Source: Ustulina deusta (Eukaryota > Ascomycota > Sordariomycetes > Xylariales > Xylariaceae). From it: a stretch of DNA of 64,000 nucleotides. Under the pieces are notes generated by a model. That model searched no databases. It worked only from the letters and a program-made list of their open reading frames with translations, and had not been told where the DNA came from. This document shows positions 28,069 through 40,873 of this stretch, one piece after another (position 1 is the first letter of the stretch; each line of letters begins with the position of its first letter). The stretch is from positions 1,240,001 through 1,304,000 of the forward strand of contig JAJNNX010000001.1 of the NCBI GenBank assembly GCA_023159155.1, written 5' to 3'. The position numbers and the translations under genes are program-made.

Positions 28069-29155
28069 ATAAATTTGCTAAAAAATTTGCTATATATAAA
28101 ATCTTATTAATAATTAACTTTTTTTTTAAATATAATTAAGTACTTTTATTTTTTTTTAGTTAAACGCTAATAGCTTTTTCTATACTACTTAAAATTCTAT
28201 AAATAATAATATTTCTTTAAAGCATAACAAATTCGGTAGCTCACTTTTTTAGAATAGTTAGCCAAATACTATATAATATTATACTTAAAAAATACAAACT
28301 ATTTTTTAATAATATAAAAGTTAAAAAGCTTATTATTTGTTATAATAATTAAAAAGTTGCCCCTAGCGTACAGCAATTTATCTTTAAATATATTAAAAAT
28401 ATTAATGCAGATTTACTAAATTTTAAATTAATAAATATTACTATAAGCAGTATTAAAAGCAAATAGTATAAGCTAATAGTAATACTAGTCAGATATTTTT
28501 ATAGAACTAATAGCTATAAACCTATAAGAACTAAAATACTTAAAATTTTAAAATAAATAATATATAACAATATTATAAAAATAAAAGCTTTTTTAAAAAT
28601 AAGTAGTTACTATTAAATATAAATAAAAATATATACTATAATAGTATTTCTACTAACTATGCTTTTTTAGTATAATATTAAGTTTATTTAAAAAAATAAT
28701 TAAAAGTAAATAATAACAATACTATAATAAGCTCTAACAATTGTTTTTTGTTTAATTACCTTAGATTATAAAGCTAAAAAAATCTAGCTAAAAATTAACG
28801 CTTTAAAAAAAAAATAAAACGCTATATTTTATTAACTAATCAAAAATAAAATATACCTATCCAAATATAAATTAAGAACTTAAAAAAAACCTAAATTAAA
28901 TTATAATATAACAAAAAAAAAGTACTTAAAAGTTATTAAAGCTTTTTACTAACTATAAAACTACTTATATAAGATCAAATTTTATTTAAAAACAAATATA
29001 AAAATACTAATTGTTTAGCTAAATAATAAATTTTTTATATTATTTAGCGCAGTTCTAACCCAATAAATTGCTTTTATTAAAATATTTAACTTTAAATTGC
29101 ACTATATTCCTAAAAAGAAATATATAGCAATAGATAAACTATTATATAAACTAGA
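28069..29155 (+). pseudogene. Gypsy-3 reverse transcriptase and RNase H remnant
   Basis: From about 28,069 one frame reads FAKKFAIYKI, then SITNSVAHFFRI (the family has 'TNSVxxFxRxM' after the palm strand), then a FFNNIKVK-like word where the family has 'FLDDIxVKGP'. RNase H follows: YLKVIKAF at about 28,922, YLYKIKFYL at about 28,963, and a closing motif at about 29,075-29,150 whose IPKKKYIAIDKLL matches the family 'VPGKKHxAADALSR'. This RT/RNase H type is common in filamentous ascomycetes and is distinct from that of Gypsy-1 and Gypsy-2. Many stops. Confidence 0.7.
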
Positions 29156-29159
29156 AAAA

Positions 29160-30480
29160 TTATTAAATAAATTAAATAATTAATAAAAAAAAATATAAAA
29201 GATTTTATTAATTTTTAACTTTATATTATAATAATTAAATTAATAATTGCTTTAAATATTACTGCTTTTTTTAAACTAAAACAAAAATAATTAATATATT
29301 TATAAAAGCTAATAATATATTTTACTACTAGAAGTCTTTTTAATCGCTTTATAATAGTAATATAAAAAAAAATCTATAAAAATTAAGCTTTTTAATTTTT
29401 AATTTATAAAAATCGCTTTTAAAAAAAAACAAAACTATTATACTAGATCTAACGTTATATTAATAACTTTAATAATTAAAAATATTTCTTTTAAAAAAGC
29501 TATATATAACTAGGATATTAAAGCTAGAACTCTACATACTATAGAATTACTGCTTAATACTACTAGAAAAACTTATATAAAAATATTAAAAATATTCTAA
29601 AAAGCTATAAGCTATATTAATAAACATAAAACAAGCGATCTAAAAAAAAATACTACTATAATAAAGCTAAAAATATACTTATAAGCTAGGTTTTTAATAT
29701 TTAATTTATATCTAACAACAATAAGTTTAAAGCAATTATTAAAACTAAATATAAAATATTAGCTTATTTTAAAGCAATACTATTTTAATTAACTAATTTT
29801 AAAAATATTGCTTAATTTATTAAATAATATATTATTTATTAGTATAGTACTCCTATTAGGATCAAATATAATAATAGTTCTAAAAACAAAAAAAAAGTTA
29901 TAATAGCTAAAATATAACTTAGATTTATAATAACTTATAATACAATATATTACTTTTAAAGCTAAAAATTTATTAAGTTAGGCTATAAACCAATTATTAG
30001 CAGCCTTAAAAAAATAACTTAAAAAATAAAAAAAAACTAAACTAAACAATTTAATAAAATAATCTGGGCTAACAAAACTATTACCTAATACTATAGCTAT
30101 AGTACATATAAAATAGTTTATAACTAATTACTAGTTTTACTAATTAAAAATGTTATCTTAATATAGCAGATTATTAATTAGCAAAATACCCCTAATTATA
30201 TATTTTTTTTAATATATAAAGTATAGCAATTTAAAAAAAAAAAAAAATATAACCAAGGTCCAACGTATTATTACTAAAAAAAAACACCAAGCTATAAAAT
30301 AGGCTAATTAGCAATATACCTATAAGGTCCGCCTTATAACTTTAAAAAAAAAAAACCTTATTCTTATATTTAATACTTTATTAAACAATAATAAATTTTA
30401 AAGCGCCAAACTTTTATATAAATAAAAAGGCCTATTTTTTATAGTATTTAAAAAAAAAAAAAAAAATATAAAATAAAAAA
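29160..30480 (+). pseudogene. Gypsy-3 integrase and pol C-terminal remnant
   Basis: Plus-strand frame with the helical tail found at the end of this Gypsy pol type (Lys/Arg-rich, 'YxxRHQAIxxANxxY' at about 30,270-30,310), then a KNLILIFNTLL word (family 'GDLVLLxNTxL') and KLLYKWKGLFFI (family 'KLxxRWxGPFxI') near 30,330-30,440. The integrase zinc-binding HHCC part is not resolved. The frame ends in a poly-A-rich stretch after about 30,450. Confidence 0.5.
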
Positions 30481-30639
30481 GCCAAAAAAACATACAAAAA
30501 TAAGAACTTATATATTAGACAACCTACAACTATTTATTAAAAATAAAACTAGATATTAAAAACTAATTAATTTTATTACTAACAAATAAACAATAAGCTT
30601 ACTAAAGAACAACTACTATAAAAAAAATATAAATATAGC

Positions 30640-30840
30640 TAGAACAGCCCTAATTAAGGCTATAATACAACTAAACAAAAGCTAAACAAAGCCTAAAATA
30701 TAGCTAGATATAGCTAAAACATAACTAAAATAAGCTTAAATATATTTAAATATAACCTAAAATATAGCTAGATATAACTAAAATATAACTTAAATAAACT
30801 ATAATATAGCTTAAATAAGCTAAAAATACTAAAATATAAA
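30640..30840 (+). repeat. degenerate AT-rich minisatellite in Gypsy-3
   Basis: Repeated words of the kind ATATAGCTAGATATAGCTAA, ACATAACTAAAATAAGCTTA, with irregular period of about 15-30 bp. It marks the end of the pol region. Confidence 0.5.
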
Positions 30841-31499
30841 CAAAATAATTAAAAAAAATTAAAAAATTATTAATAATAAAGCTTTATTATATTAAATTAA
30901 AATTTTAATTAAAACAGGCTTAAAAACTAAGTATTTAAGCTTTAATAATTTATAATTAAAAAAAAAGTCTATAAATTAGTAAGTAATATTTTTTTAAATT
31001 TAAAAATTAAAAAAACAAACATAACCAAAATCTATAGATCTAATACTACATATTACAACAATATTGTTTTAATTAGCTTAGATCTACTATAAAGCAATAC
31101 CTACTACTTATATTTTTGCTCTTGTTTATTATTCCTGTGCTACTTTCCTACCTCTAAAAACCTGTTCTAAAATAGCAACCTTACTACTGCCCTATAAGCA
31201 AATTAACTAAAAATATATATAAAATAATATATAATAACTTTTATTTAATCAACCTAAATTAAGAACTTTTTTGGGCTGTTCCGCTTATTTAGATCTTTAT
31301 TTCTATTTTTTCGGGTTGCTGCTATATACAAATAAGCATACTTAGTATTACTTATATAATACTTGTAGTCCGGCTAGCTAACTAAATAAACATAATTGCT
31401 GCAAGTATTAACTACAAAAGATTTATTAACCTATACCTAAAAAACAGCCATATTTTAAAATAACTATTGCTTTTAGACTTTTAAAATCAATAGATATAT

Positions 31500-34400
31500 A
31501 ACTAGCAAAAAATAGGATTAAAAGTCCTAATTAACTAAACAGCAAATATTATTACTTATATTAAACAATCAAATATTATAAAAAGATATTTGCTAAATAG
31601 ATTACTATAATATAGCTTAATATAAAAAGGCATAAGCTTACTAGCAGACATTATAACTGCTTCGAACGTAGTTTTATTATTAAATATTCTAAAAAATAAA
31701 AAATAAATATTCTAGCATATATATTAACTAGTAATATAGTTATTTAAAGCTTTAATAATTATTATTAAATATTTTTATTAGCTATATATAAAAGTTAAAA
31801 AAAAAAATATAAAGCTTATTTGTTTATACTAATTAAAAAAGCTATAATATTTATTTTAACTATACTTAAAAATTTTTTTTTAAATAGCGCATAGTTTTAT
31901 TAGCTTACTAAAGTCTTTTAGTAATACTGCATATTTTAGGACTATAGCTCTAAAAAAGTATATATTTAAAAAAAGTATAACTAGAATTATTAAAGCTATA
32001 CTAGATCTTAATTAAGAATATATAATATGCTATAATTTAATACTAAGTAATAAAAAAAATAGCATAGCAATTATTTTAAAAATATAATTTATATACCGAT
32101 TAGCTTAATTAAAATATTTATTAGCTCTAGTATATATTATTTTAATTAGTATTTAACTACTAAAGTTTTTTTTATAACCTAGCTTTTTTTTAATTAATTA
32201 TAATAAAAAATTAAGATTATATAAGCTAGCTTAAAATAAAAGATCTTTATAATTAAAAAAAAAAAACAATCAAACATTAAGTTTGCTAATTGTAAAGTAA
32301 TATAGCTAAAAATAATATATAAGATTTAATATATATAATAGTAGGTTAGTTAATATAAAAGCTTTAAATGTACTCCGATTAGTAATATTTGCTTTTTTTT
32401 AAATTGTTTAAACTTTTAGATTAACTTATAAAACAATTAAAGCTTAAAGCTCCAACTGCTTATTAGCAATCTAACCAAACATAAATATATTTATATAGGA
32501 CTTAGTATAACTAATATAAAAATAATAATTATATAACGGACAAAAACAACCAAAAAAAGCTAGTATGTACTTTTTGCCCTAAAACAACTAATTACTAAAT
32601 ATTATAAAAAATAACAAAAAATAAAAATATATATTATAATATACTACATATAGACCGATTACTATAAATCAAATAAATAAAATTAGAAATATAAAAGAAT
32701 ATAAATATAAATATAGTTTATATAAAAAAATAAAAAATAAATTAAAAAAAAACAACTAACTTATATAAAACTAACAAATATTACTTTTTATAAAATAATA
32801 CAAATAAAGGAGCCCTAATTAGCACTTTCTTTTAATAATAACTTATATTAAGAAAGAACTAACAAAGTTCTTATAAAAAAATAATATAAACTAACCAGAC
32901 CTATACTAGCCTAGCAAACTTTACATTTAGCTCTTAACCACTTACTTTTTAACTAACATACTTTATATTACTAATCCTTAGACCTTACTTATTAATATAT
33001 AGATTATATACTTATTATATTTTATTTATACTTCTAATTATTAATAAACAGAACTAATACCTTGCTTTAATATTAAAGCCATTATATAATTAGCTTATTT
33101 TAATGTTATTACTTCAAATTATTATACCTAAAATATTTTAACTAACTTACTTAAAATATTATTAAAAAGATCTAAAAAATATTTTTTTTTTTAATAGTAT
33201 TATTACTATTATACTATCTAAACTAATATAATATATATTATACTATCTAAACTAATATAATATATATTACTAAATAAACCGCTATATATAAATTATTATA
33301 ATAAAAAACTACTACTTTACTTTTGCTAAAAATATAAAAATGCTTTATATAACTACAAAACTTTTCTAAGTATTATAACTTAAGCTTTTTATAACTTACT
33401 TGGATCTAAACTAATTAATATATTTTAAAAAGCATAATAGTATTAATACCTAAATATATTAAAAGTTAGTGCATTAATTACTATAATAATTAGTTATTTC
33501 GAACTATAAGTAATATTTAAAAGCATTTTTATATAGATATTCTTTTAGACTTAATACAAAAGCTTTAATAAAAACTATTTTATTTTCTAATTTTTTAAAA
33601 AACAAAATAGATCTACTAGTTTTATAATATTCGGAGCAATCAAAGCAACCAAAGCTAAGCATACTCCTAATCATTAGTTTATTATAATCTATAATATTAA
33701 ACAAAAAATATTATATATTATAAATTTTATTAATAATAATATAATAATTAATCTTTACTAAAAAGTTTTTATTGTTTTTAACTGTATTTAAAAATTATTA
33801 TTTAATAGTTACCTGCTTAGACTTAAACTTATAATATTAATTCTTAGTATCTAATAAAATAATAGCTAGCACTATAGTTATTTTTATAGAACTTATATAC
33901 TCCTAGCCTTTTATAAGCCAAAGCTTTAGGAAAAAATAATAAATATTATAAATAAAAAACCCTATAATTTAAAAAAAAATATATAAAATAATTTATTAAA
34001 ATATTATAAAAACTATATTATAGTTTATATAAAAAAGCCAGTCCTAGATTTCTAATTATAAACTTAATTTATTTAGCTAGCCTAGCTAATCTTTTAATAA
34101 AATCAATTAATTTTTTAGCTAATCACTCTATTTATTAATTTCTAACCTATAAAACTCTACTTAAAGTATTATAAGTGCTTACAAGATTTAATTGCAAAAA
34201 TACATAGTTAGTACAACCCAAAATATAAAAACATTTTTTTACTATTGCAGTACTTAGCAGCCAATAGAATCAAAATTCCTATTAATACGCCCCTTTATAA
34301 CAATTACTAATATATAAATAACAAATTTCTTAAAAGATAACCGATCCCTTTTTCTATTTCTAAAAATATCTAAATAATTAATAGCTTTAGTACCCGGATT

Positions 34401-35100
34401 ATTAATATAATAATCAAATAAAAATAATATACCTAAGCTAATACTATAAATATTAAGGCACAACTTGCTATTTAGCTCTATAGGCTAAATATAAAAATAG
34501 CTTACGAATAATTATTCGGACTACTTAATTATCCTATTGCTTAATTTGTAAAACTTAACAAAAAAGTAATTATAATTATATTAATCTTTAAAATTAAATA
34601 AGTAATACTTAGTAAGTTTAAGCCTTTTAAAACAAATAATAACCAATTAAATTATTTTTTTATTATAATTATTAACAAATAAGAACAAACTGCTTACTTT
34701 ATTAATTTAATTTTTAAACAAAACAAAAAATACTAACAATTTATTTATAATTACTAAATATAAACTTTTAAAAATATTATTAATTAATAAACCTTAAAGC
34801 TGCTTTCTAACATATTTATTTTATTTTATATATATAGCTTTTCTATATATAGCTTTTCTATATATACCTAAAATAATTAATAAAGCTATAGTCTAATATA
34901 TATTATTTATATAGTATTACTTTTTAAATATTTAAGTATTTTTTTTAAAAATCTATAACCTAGTAGCTAAAAATTAATATTTAATAACCCAATAATAAGC
35001 ATTAAAATTATAAAAAATGGCCTAAATATTATTAAAAAAATAAAATTATATATTAGAATTATAGTTACTAAAACAAAGCCTTTTTCTTAGTTAATACTAC
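31500..35100 (-). other. apparent antisense coding stretch downstream of pol in Gypsy-3
   Basis: Between the end of pol and the 3' LTR the minus strand has the longest open frames of the whole AT-rich block (69 codons at 34,463-34,254 and 66 codons at 33,704-33,504). It also has other open runs of mixed, protein-like composition (for example 32,560-32,400 and 32,000-31,850). The plus strand here has none. The 34,463 frame contains FDYYINNPGTKAINYLDIF, which I cannot assign. Some large plant Gypsy elements carry an antisense ORF at this place; that this is a similar accessory ORF, or a separate nested element, is inference. Confidence 0.35.
33211..33269 (+). repeat. 29-bp tandem duplication
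   Basis: ATACTATCTAAACTAATATA and the following bases occur twice in a row with a 29-bp period. A minor local repeat inside Gypsy-3. Confidence 0.6.
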
Positions 35101-35782
35101 TTAAAACAAAAAAACAATTAGTAATCACTTTATTTTATAAAACTAATTAATTAATAAGTAATAATATAAATATATAAAGTATATTTTATAAATTTTTTCT
35201 TTAAATCAAATTAGATTTTTTATAATAAATATTTTTACTTCTTAGTCTATTTATAAAAGAATAACAGTTGCTAGATCGCCTAAAAAGTTAATATAAAGCC
35301 GATTAAAGAATGCTTTAGCAACTATGCCTAAGTCTAAAAAACCTAGTTAAAAACATAAGTATTCCAATATATTCGATTTTAGTAAGCAATACTAACCTTT
35401 TTTTAATAGCAAAAAAACTTAAGCTATAATTTATAAAAGATTTGCTTACTAATAGATTTTCTTTATATTTTAAAAAAATAATATATATAGCAATATAAAA
35501 AGTTGTTCTATGCTAAACTTCTTTACCGGGTAGTAGTCCTAAAAAAAGTATAATTTGTAAATATGTACGGTTAATTAAACAAATACTAAAAAACCCAAAA
35601 ATTAAAAAGCTGCTTAAAAAGCGCTAAGTATATAAAAAAAACAAAAAATTAAATTATTAAAAATAAACATAAAAACTAAAAAAGCCCAGCAATAAAAATC
35701 CAAAAAAAATAAATAACTAATTAGTTATAGTTTAAGTTAGTTATTATAATCTAAAAACAAAAACCTAATAACTTGGGAAGTT

Positions 35783-36145
35783 TGCAGTAGGGCTAGTACG
35801 CATATATAAAAAACAGGTCCTTAGTTATAAAATAAAACATATTCTTAGAAACTTTAGAAATTATAGAACAAAAAGTATAAAAAACGCGTGTTTTTATTTA
35901 AAACTACAAAAGATTTCTTTTTTATGCAATAAACAATAAATAATTATTACAAAATACTAAATAGAAATTAAAAATTTGTTTTTATTAATTAATTATTACG
36001 TTTTTATTTATAATTACAAATTAAATCTTAACCTAATACGTATAAAGATCCGCAAGCCGGAAAACATAGTCCGATTTGGAATAATCAAATAGGTTTGGTT
36101 GGTTTAAGTATGCGATACGCCGATCAGGAGCCCTGCTCCATTTCA
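35783..36145 (+). repeat. 3' LTR of Gypsy-3
   Basis: 363 bp, same length and ends as 23,439-23,801. The two differ mostly by C/T or G/A changes, in both directions. Confidence 0.85.
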
Positions 36146-37560
36146 ATATACAATATATTATTTATTACTACAAACTAGATAAGCTTTTCTTTTTTAAAAT
36201 AAATATTTGTAAAAAAGCCTATAAATTAATAGTTTTTTAACTAAAAAACAAATAAAACAGCATATTAATACTAAGCCAAAATATTTTAACAATAAAAATT
36301 AAACTAATTATATTTTTATTTAAGCTTACTAGCAATATTAAAAAAAAATATAGATTAATAAAAAAAAAGTAGTAGTAATAATTTAAGTATATAAAAAGCT
36401 ATAAAGAATAATCTAATTAAGTATATAACTAATAAATATACTAATAGACTATATATTAACTAAAAAAATAGTAATATATATTTTATTATATATTATAGAT
36501 TTGAACAAAGCTAACTTAAAACTTATTAACGTAACTAATTATTTTTTTTAATTTTAGTTTAAAATTTACTATATATTAGGAATACTAAACGTAATACTAG
36601 ACATACTTTCTAAATTACTATAAAAGCTAAAAGAATAAAAAAAAGCTAAAAAAAACAAATTAAGTACGCTAAATAATATTTAAAAAAATTATATTTATTA
36701 GGCACACTTTGCTAAAAAAAACAAAATTATAATAGATCTTTCTATATTAACTCTAGTAATTAGTTTAAAAAAAAATAACCTAAAGGTATAATAGCAATAC
36801 TAAATATAGCTAAATAAAAAATATCCTATTCCAAAAAAAACAAAAAAAAAAAAAAGCAAAAAAGAATAAAAAGTTAAACAGCCCTGCTACTAAACCAACT
36901 AAATATTAAAAAAGTATAGTAGCTTTTTTTTTGTTTAATAATAATCTTTTTTTTTATATTAGCTATAACAGAAAATAATTTTTATATATTTTAAAAAACT
37001 ATATTAAAAATATCTTTAAACTTATATATAATAAATATTACTATTTTAGTATAAAACGTATGCTATATAACCTATAAAACATATATTTTTTTAATAAATA
37101 TTAAAATATATATTAGTTTATAAGTTATTATATAATATATAAAAAAAACCAAATCAATAAGCAACTATTACTAAAAAAATTAATACTAATTAAAATACTA
37201 GCTATTTTTTACTATACTATTATTATAGACTTTATTATAAATATACCGCTAATAAAATCTAAAAAAAAATTTTAGAACATAAAAGAATATAACCACTTTA
37301 ATATATTAGTAACTATATTATATAAAGCTAATAAAAAATCGTTTTTAATACTAAAATATAAAAAATATATAGCAAAAGACTAAGCAAAAATACTATTACA
37401 AATATTATATCTATATAATTAAAAATTATTAGTAGTTATTATTAGTAATAAGGACCTAAAGTTTACTGGCAAAGTTTAAAAAAAAATCTATAATATATTA
37501 AATATTAAACTTTTTTTTTAATAGCTTATTATTTTTAAATAGATAAACTTTTAAAAAAAA
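36146..37560 (+). pseudogene. Gypsy-1 RNase H and integrase remnant
   Basis: Gypsy-1 pol resumes here. At about 36,485-36,615 a frame reads ANLKLINVTNYF, then KIYYILGILNVILDILSKL, the closing motif of Ty3 RNase H (family 'YxPGKxNxVPDALSRL'). Further on, about 37,200-37,500, an integrase core is visible: a TIDFI-like word, KEYNHFNTLVTI (family 'NALLVIVD'), and a late SNKDLKFTGK (family 'ISDRDxxFTSxFW'). Stops are frequent. It is the downstream half of the pol cut by Gypsy-3. Confidence 0.65.
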
Positions 37561-40500
37561 AAACTAGGTTATTAAAATAATAGTTAGGTTTTATATAACT
37601 ACTAATATAGATACTTTTTAAACCAAATTACTACTAGTACTATAATATTACTTAAATAATATATTATTAATAATAGTTAAAAGGTTACTAAACTAACTAG
37701 TACTAAGATTTTAGTTTTAATTTATTATAGATATTCTAAACTAAAAAAAAAAGCATTAAAGCTAGTAATAAAGCAATAAAAGTATTAAAAACAAAATATG
37801 CTTAAAAAGCTAAATATTTAATTAATATAACTAATATAATTACTAAAAAAAAATATAACAATAAGCATACTTTAATAACTTTTAATAAAAATAATATAGT
37901 TTATTTTAGATTATATAAAAGTTATTATTTATTTAGCAAACCTAAACAAAAATAGTTATTAATAAAAATAAAACTTTTTAAAATTATTAAAAAAATAAAG
38001 CTACTAATATATAAACTTGACTTCTTTAGTAGTTAGTATATCTACTTTATAGTTTTAGTTGTATAGCTTTATAAACCTAAATAAAAAAAAAAACTTTTTA
38101 ATAAAGAAGTCTTTTTATTAGGCCTAGTTACTATTAAAAGGACTAAAAATTACTAAAAAATTAAAAAGATTATTTAAAAAAAAATCTAATTCTTAAATAG
38201 TAAACCTTTAGTTAAGTATACTATTAAATAAAAAAAATAAAATAGCAAATATAACTAAAACTTTAATAAAAAAAAACTAAAACTATTAGTACTTAACTTG
38301 GTTAATAAATATAAAGCTAATAATACTATCGACTAAGCAAAAAAATATAAAAAGCGCAACATTGCTTATATAAAAAAAAATAACTTATTAAAATAATTAA
38401 GCTAAAAAACAAAATAAAAAAAACATATATAAAGCAATAAATATACTATATTTATTTTAAAAAACTTTTATTTTTTAAAGATCATAAGCTAACTATATAT
38501 ACTAACAAAAAAATATATTACGTTTGTTATAACTATTTTATTCTTTAAAAAACTATATTAAAAATAATAAATATATAGCTATAAATAAAACATATATTAC
38601 TAAGCTTAGCTATTGTAACAATAGTAAAAAAACTGCTATAAAAATAGTACATAAATAACTAGAAAAAAAAGATATACTGCTATAGCTACTTATTACAAAA
38701 TAAACAGTAGTACTTTTTTTATATACCTAGGGGTGCTTTTCTAAACAATAAAACATACCTACTGTTAAATATACTTACCATAAACTAATATAGCTACAAT
38801 AAAAAGAACAAAGTATAAAATTATATATTAGTCTATTTATATAAATAAGCTTTACTTTCCTTACTTTTTTTACCGCTTTTCTTTTTTTATAAAATTTAAA
38901 AAAAAATCTATTTTGTTATATTTAGTATTAGATCTACAAAAGTACTAACTATTATAGCAACCATGTTAAACTTAATAGATTAGCTACTAGCTTAAAATTA
39001 GCCCTAGTATAATAATAATACTGCCTTTCTATCTAATAGCTATAACAAAAAAAACGTTATGTTTAACAAAACAATATAAATGCTATAACTATTAACAAAC
39101 ATAATATTTTTGCTAATTAAAGATTTAATATTTTTGCTAACTAAAAACCTAACATCTCTGCTATCTAAAGCACTAATATAAACTTTAATAATAACAATAA
39201 TAATAATAATAAAAAATAGGTTATGCTTATTATAATATATAATAATACTAAAAATAAATATATAGTTATGATTTTGATTAAAATAATGACAGAAATAACA
39301 AAAATATTAAAAAACCTGCTAAACCTATTAACCTAGCACAGGCAACCAAAAAAAGAATTTAAAGTTTTTAGATCGGGCTATAAAAAAAAAAAAAATCGCT
39401 GCAGCTAAAAAAGCTACCAAACATAACACTACTCCTATTAAAAATAGCACCTAAAAAAGAATATTATATTAAAAAAAATCTATTAAAATAATAAAAATAA
39501 TAAAAATACTAAAAACAATAAATTAAGCATTAAAAATAAAAAATAGCTAACTATTACTATTAGATTGTTTAAAAATAGCAATAATAATAATAATAATAAT
39601 ATTTTTAACTATTTATTTAATTTTAATAAAAATAAATTTTATGTAGTACTATATAGCTACAAAAAATAAGCATTACATAATAGTAATAATTTAAAAAGTA
39701 ATATCTATAACAAAAAAAAAACTAAAAATAATAACTAATAAAATATTTGTAATAGATCTAATAATAGCTTAGCAATATTTAGAAAACTATATAGCAAAAT
39801 AAATAATTTTAATAAAACTATTGCTTGCCTTAACAATAAAATAAATAAATCTAACTTTTTTTATAACTTATTTATTAAAAAACTTACTAAACTATTTAGC
39901 AAAAATAATAAAAGATTTTTTATAGCTAATAGTTTTATATAAAGCTTTAAAACTAAATATATAAATATTATAAAAGCCAAAAATTAAAAAAAAATATAAA
40001 AATTTTTACTTTTTAATAGGGCTAGTATTTTAGCTTTTAGGTTTGTATTTTTAAATAATAGCTTTAACCTAACAATTATAAAACAACTAGCAAAACTTAG
40101 CTAAACAAACTTAATATAAGTTAAGTCTAATTATAAAAAAGCTATAAGTAACTTTAATAAATCTATTACTTAGTTTTATACTTATTTAAAAAAACATATT
40201 AATAATCTTAAAAAAAAATATTGCAAAAAAATTAATTTAAACGCTATATAAAACAAGCTTAATAACTTAAAAACTTAACTTAATAGTTATAAAATTAAAT
40301 TTAAGCAATAAAACAAAACTATTGCTAAGCTAGCTACCTAAATTAATAAGCTTAACCCTAATAATAATAAAATAACTAAAAAAATTAATATTATTAGATT
40401 CTAACTATAAAAAGCTATACATACTACCAAAATATACAAAAAAAACACTAAAAATATTTTTAAGCAAATAATAGAAATATTTAACAACTATAAAAGTATT

Positions 40501-40708
40501 TTTAATAACTACAAAAATATTTTTAATAAAATAAAGCAAAGCTTTATTAAATTAAACAAAATTATAAAAATAATAAAAAAGTATAAAAACTAGAAAAATT
40601 AAAAAAAACAAGTACCACGCGTTATATAACAAAAAAAGTTAAAAATATTAGATCATAAGGAGCATCTATAACTTGGAATAAATAACTTTATTTAAAGAAA
40701 AAGGCATT
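37561..40708 (+). other. Gypsy-1 post-integrase region, unresolved
   Basis: About 3.1 kb between the integrase core and the 3' LTR. It starts with sequence that could be the integrase C-terminal domain (about 37,600-38,400). From about 39,190 it carries AAT trinucleotide runs (39,196-39,215 and 39,583-39,600) and Asn/Lys/Ile-rich frames with a coiled-coil look (about 40,300-40,600). A short less-mutated stretch precedes the LTR. I cannot assign an additional protein. Confidence 0.3.
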
Positions 40709-40873
40709 TAATAGGCATAACTATAAATATGTTAGCTATAGCCATAAATATGTTTATTATATTTATAAATAGATAAACGTCCTTATGATTTTATATTTAG
40801 AAAGAAAAAGATTATTTATTTATATTTTATATAATAATTGTTATTATTAATAAGTGACTGAATCGCCGTAATA
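40709..40873 (+). repeat. 3' LTR of Gypsy-1
   Basis: 165 bp, starts TAATAGGCATAACTATAA (RIP form of TGATAGG) and ends CGCCGTAATA. Purine-rich AAAGAAAAAGG lies just upstream. Followed by target duplication ATAAT. Confidence 0.85.

Larger units (their letters stand above)
23439..36145 (+). mobile_element. Gypsy-3, 12.7-kb Ty3/gypsy-like LTR retrotransposon nested in Gypsy-1
   Basis: LTRs of 363 bp at 23,439-23,801 and 35,783-36,145, both starting TGCAGTAGGGCTRGTACG and ending CCCTGCTCYATTTYA, flanked by ATAT on each side (4 bp). A purine-rich tract (CTTGGGAAG) precedes the 3' LTR. Internal order: zinc-knuckle gag (25,531), unresolved protease region, RT (about 28,069-28,700), RNase H (about 28,890-29,155), integrase C-terminal part (about 29,160-30,480), then about 5.3 kb with apparent minus-strand coding. 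The length is large for a fungal Gypsy element, mostly because of that last stretch. Confidence 0.88.
18301..40873 (+). mobile_element. Gypsy-1, Ty3/gypsy LTR retrotransposon (complete structure with two nested insertions)
   Basis: LTRs of 164 bp (18,301-18,464) and 165 bp (40,709-40,873) in direct orientation, beginning TRATAGGCATAAC and ending GCYRTAAYA, flanked by the 5-bp duplication ATAAT (18,296-18,300; 40,874-40,878). Inside are a TRIM-like element (21,169-21,548) and Gypsy-3 (23,439-36,145); without them the element is about 9.5 kb. RT lies at about 22,600-23,330, before Gypsy-3. RNase H (about 36,150-36,620) and integrase (about 36,990-37,560) follow after it. That order is Ty3/gypsy. 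It is inserted in the RT of the opposite-strand Gypsy-2. Confidence 0.88.

Noticed and set aside
32573..32700. Plus-strand zinc-finger-like word (VCTFCPK) suggesting a hAT/BED transposase
   Set aside because: Only one short CxxC match with no His partners at proper spacing and no neighbouring transposase motifs; the minus strand looks more coding here.
23439..36145. The 363-bp repeats at 23,439 and 35,783 as two separate MITEs with inverted ends (GCAGTAGGGCT / AGCCCTGC)
   Set aside because: They are direct repeats with matching 4-bp flanks only at the outer ends, and enclose gag zinc knuckle, RT and RNase H in the right orientation, so they are LTRs.
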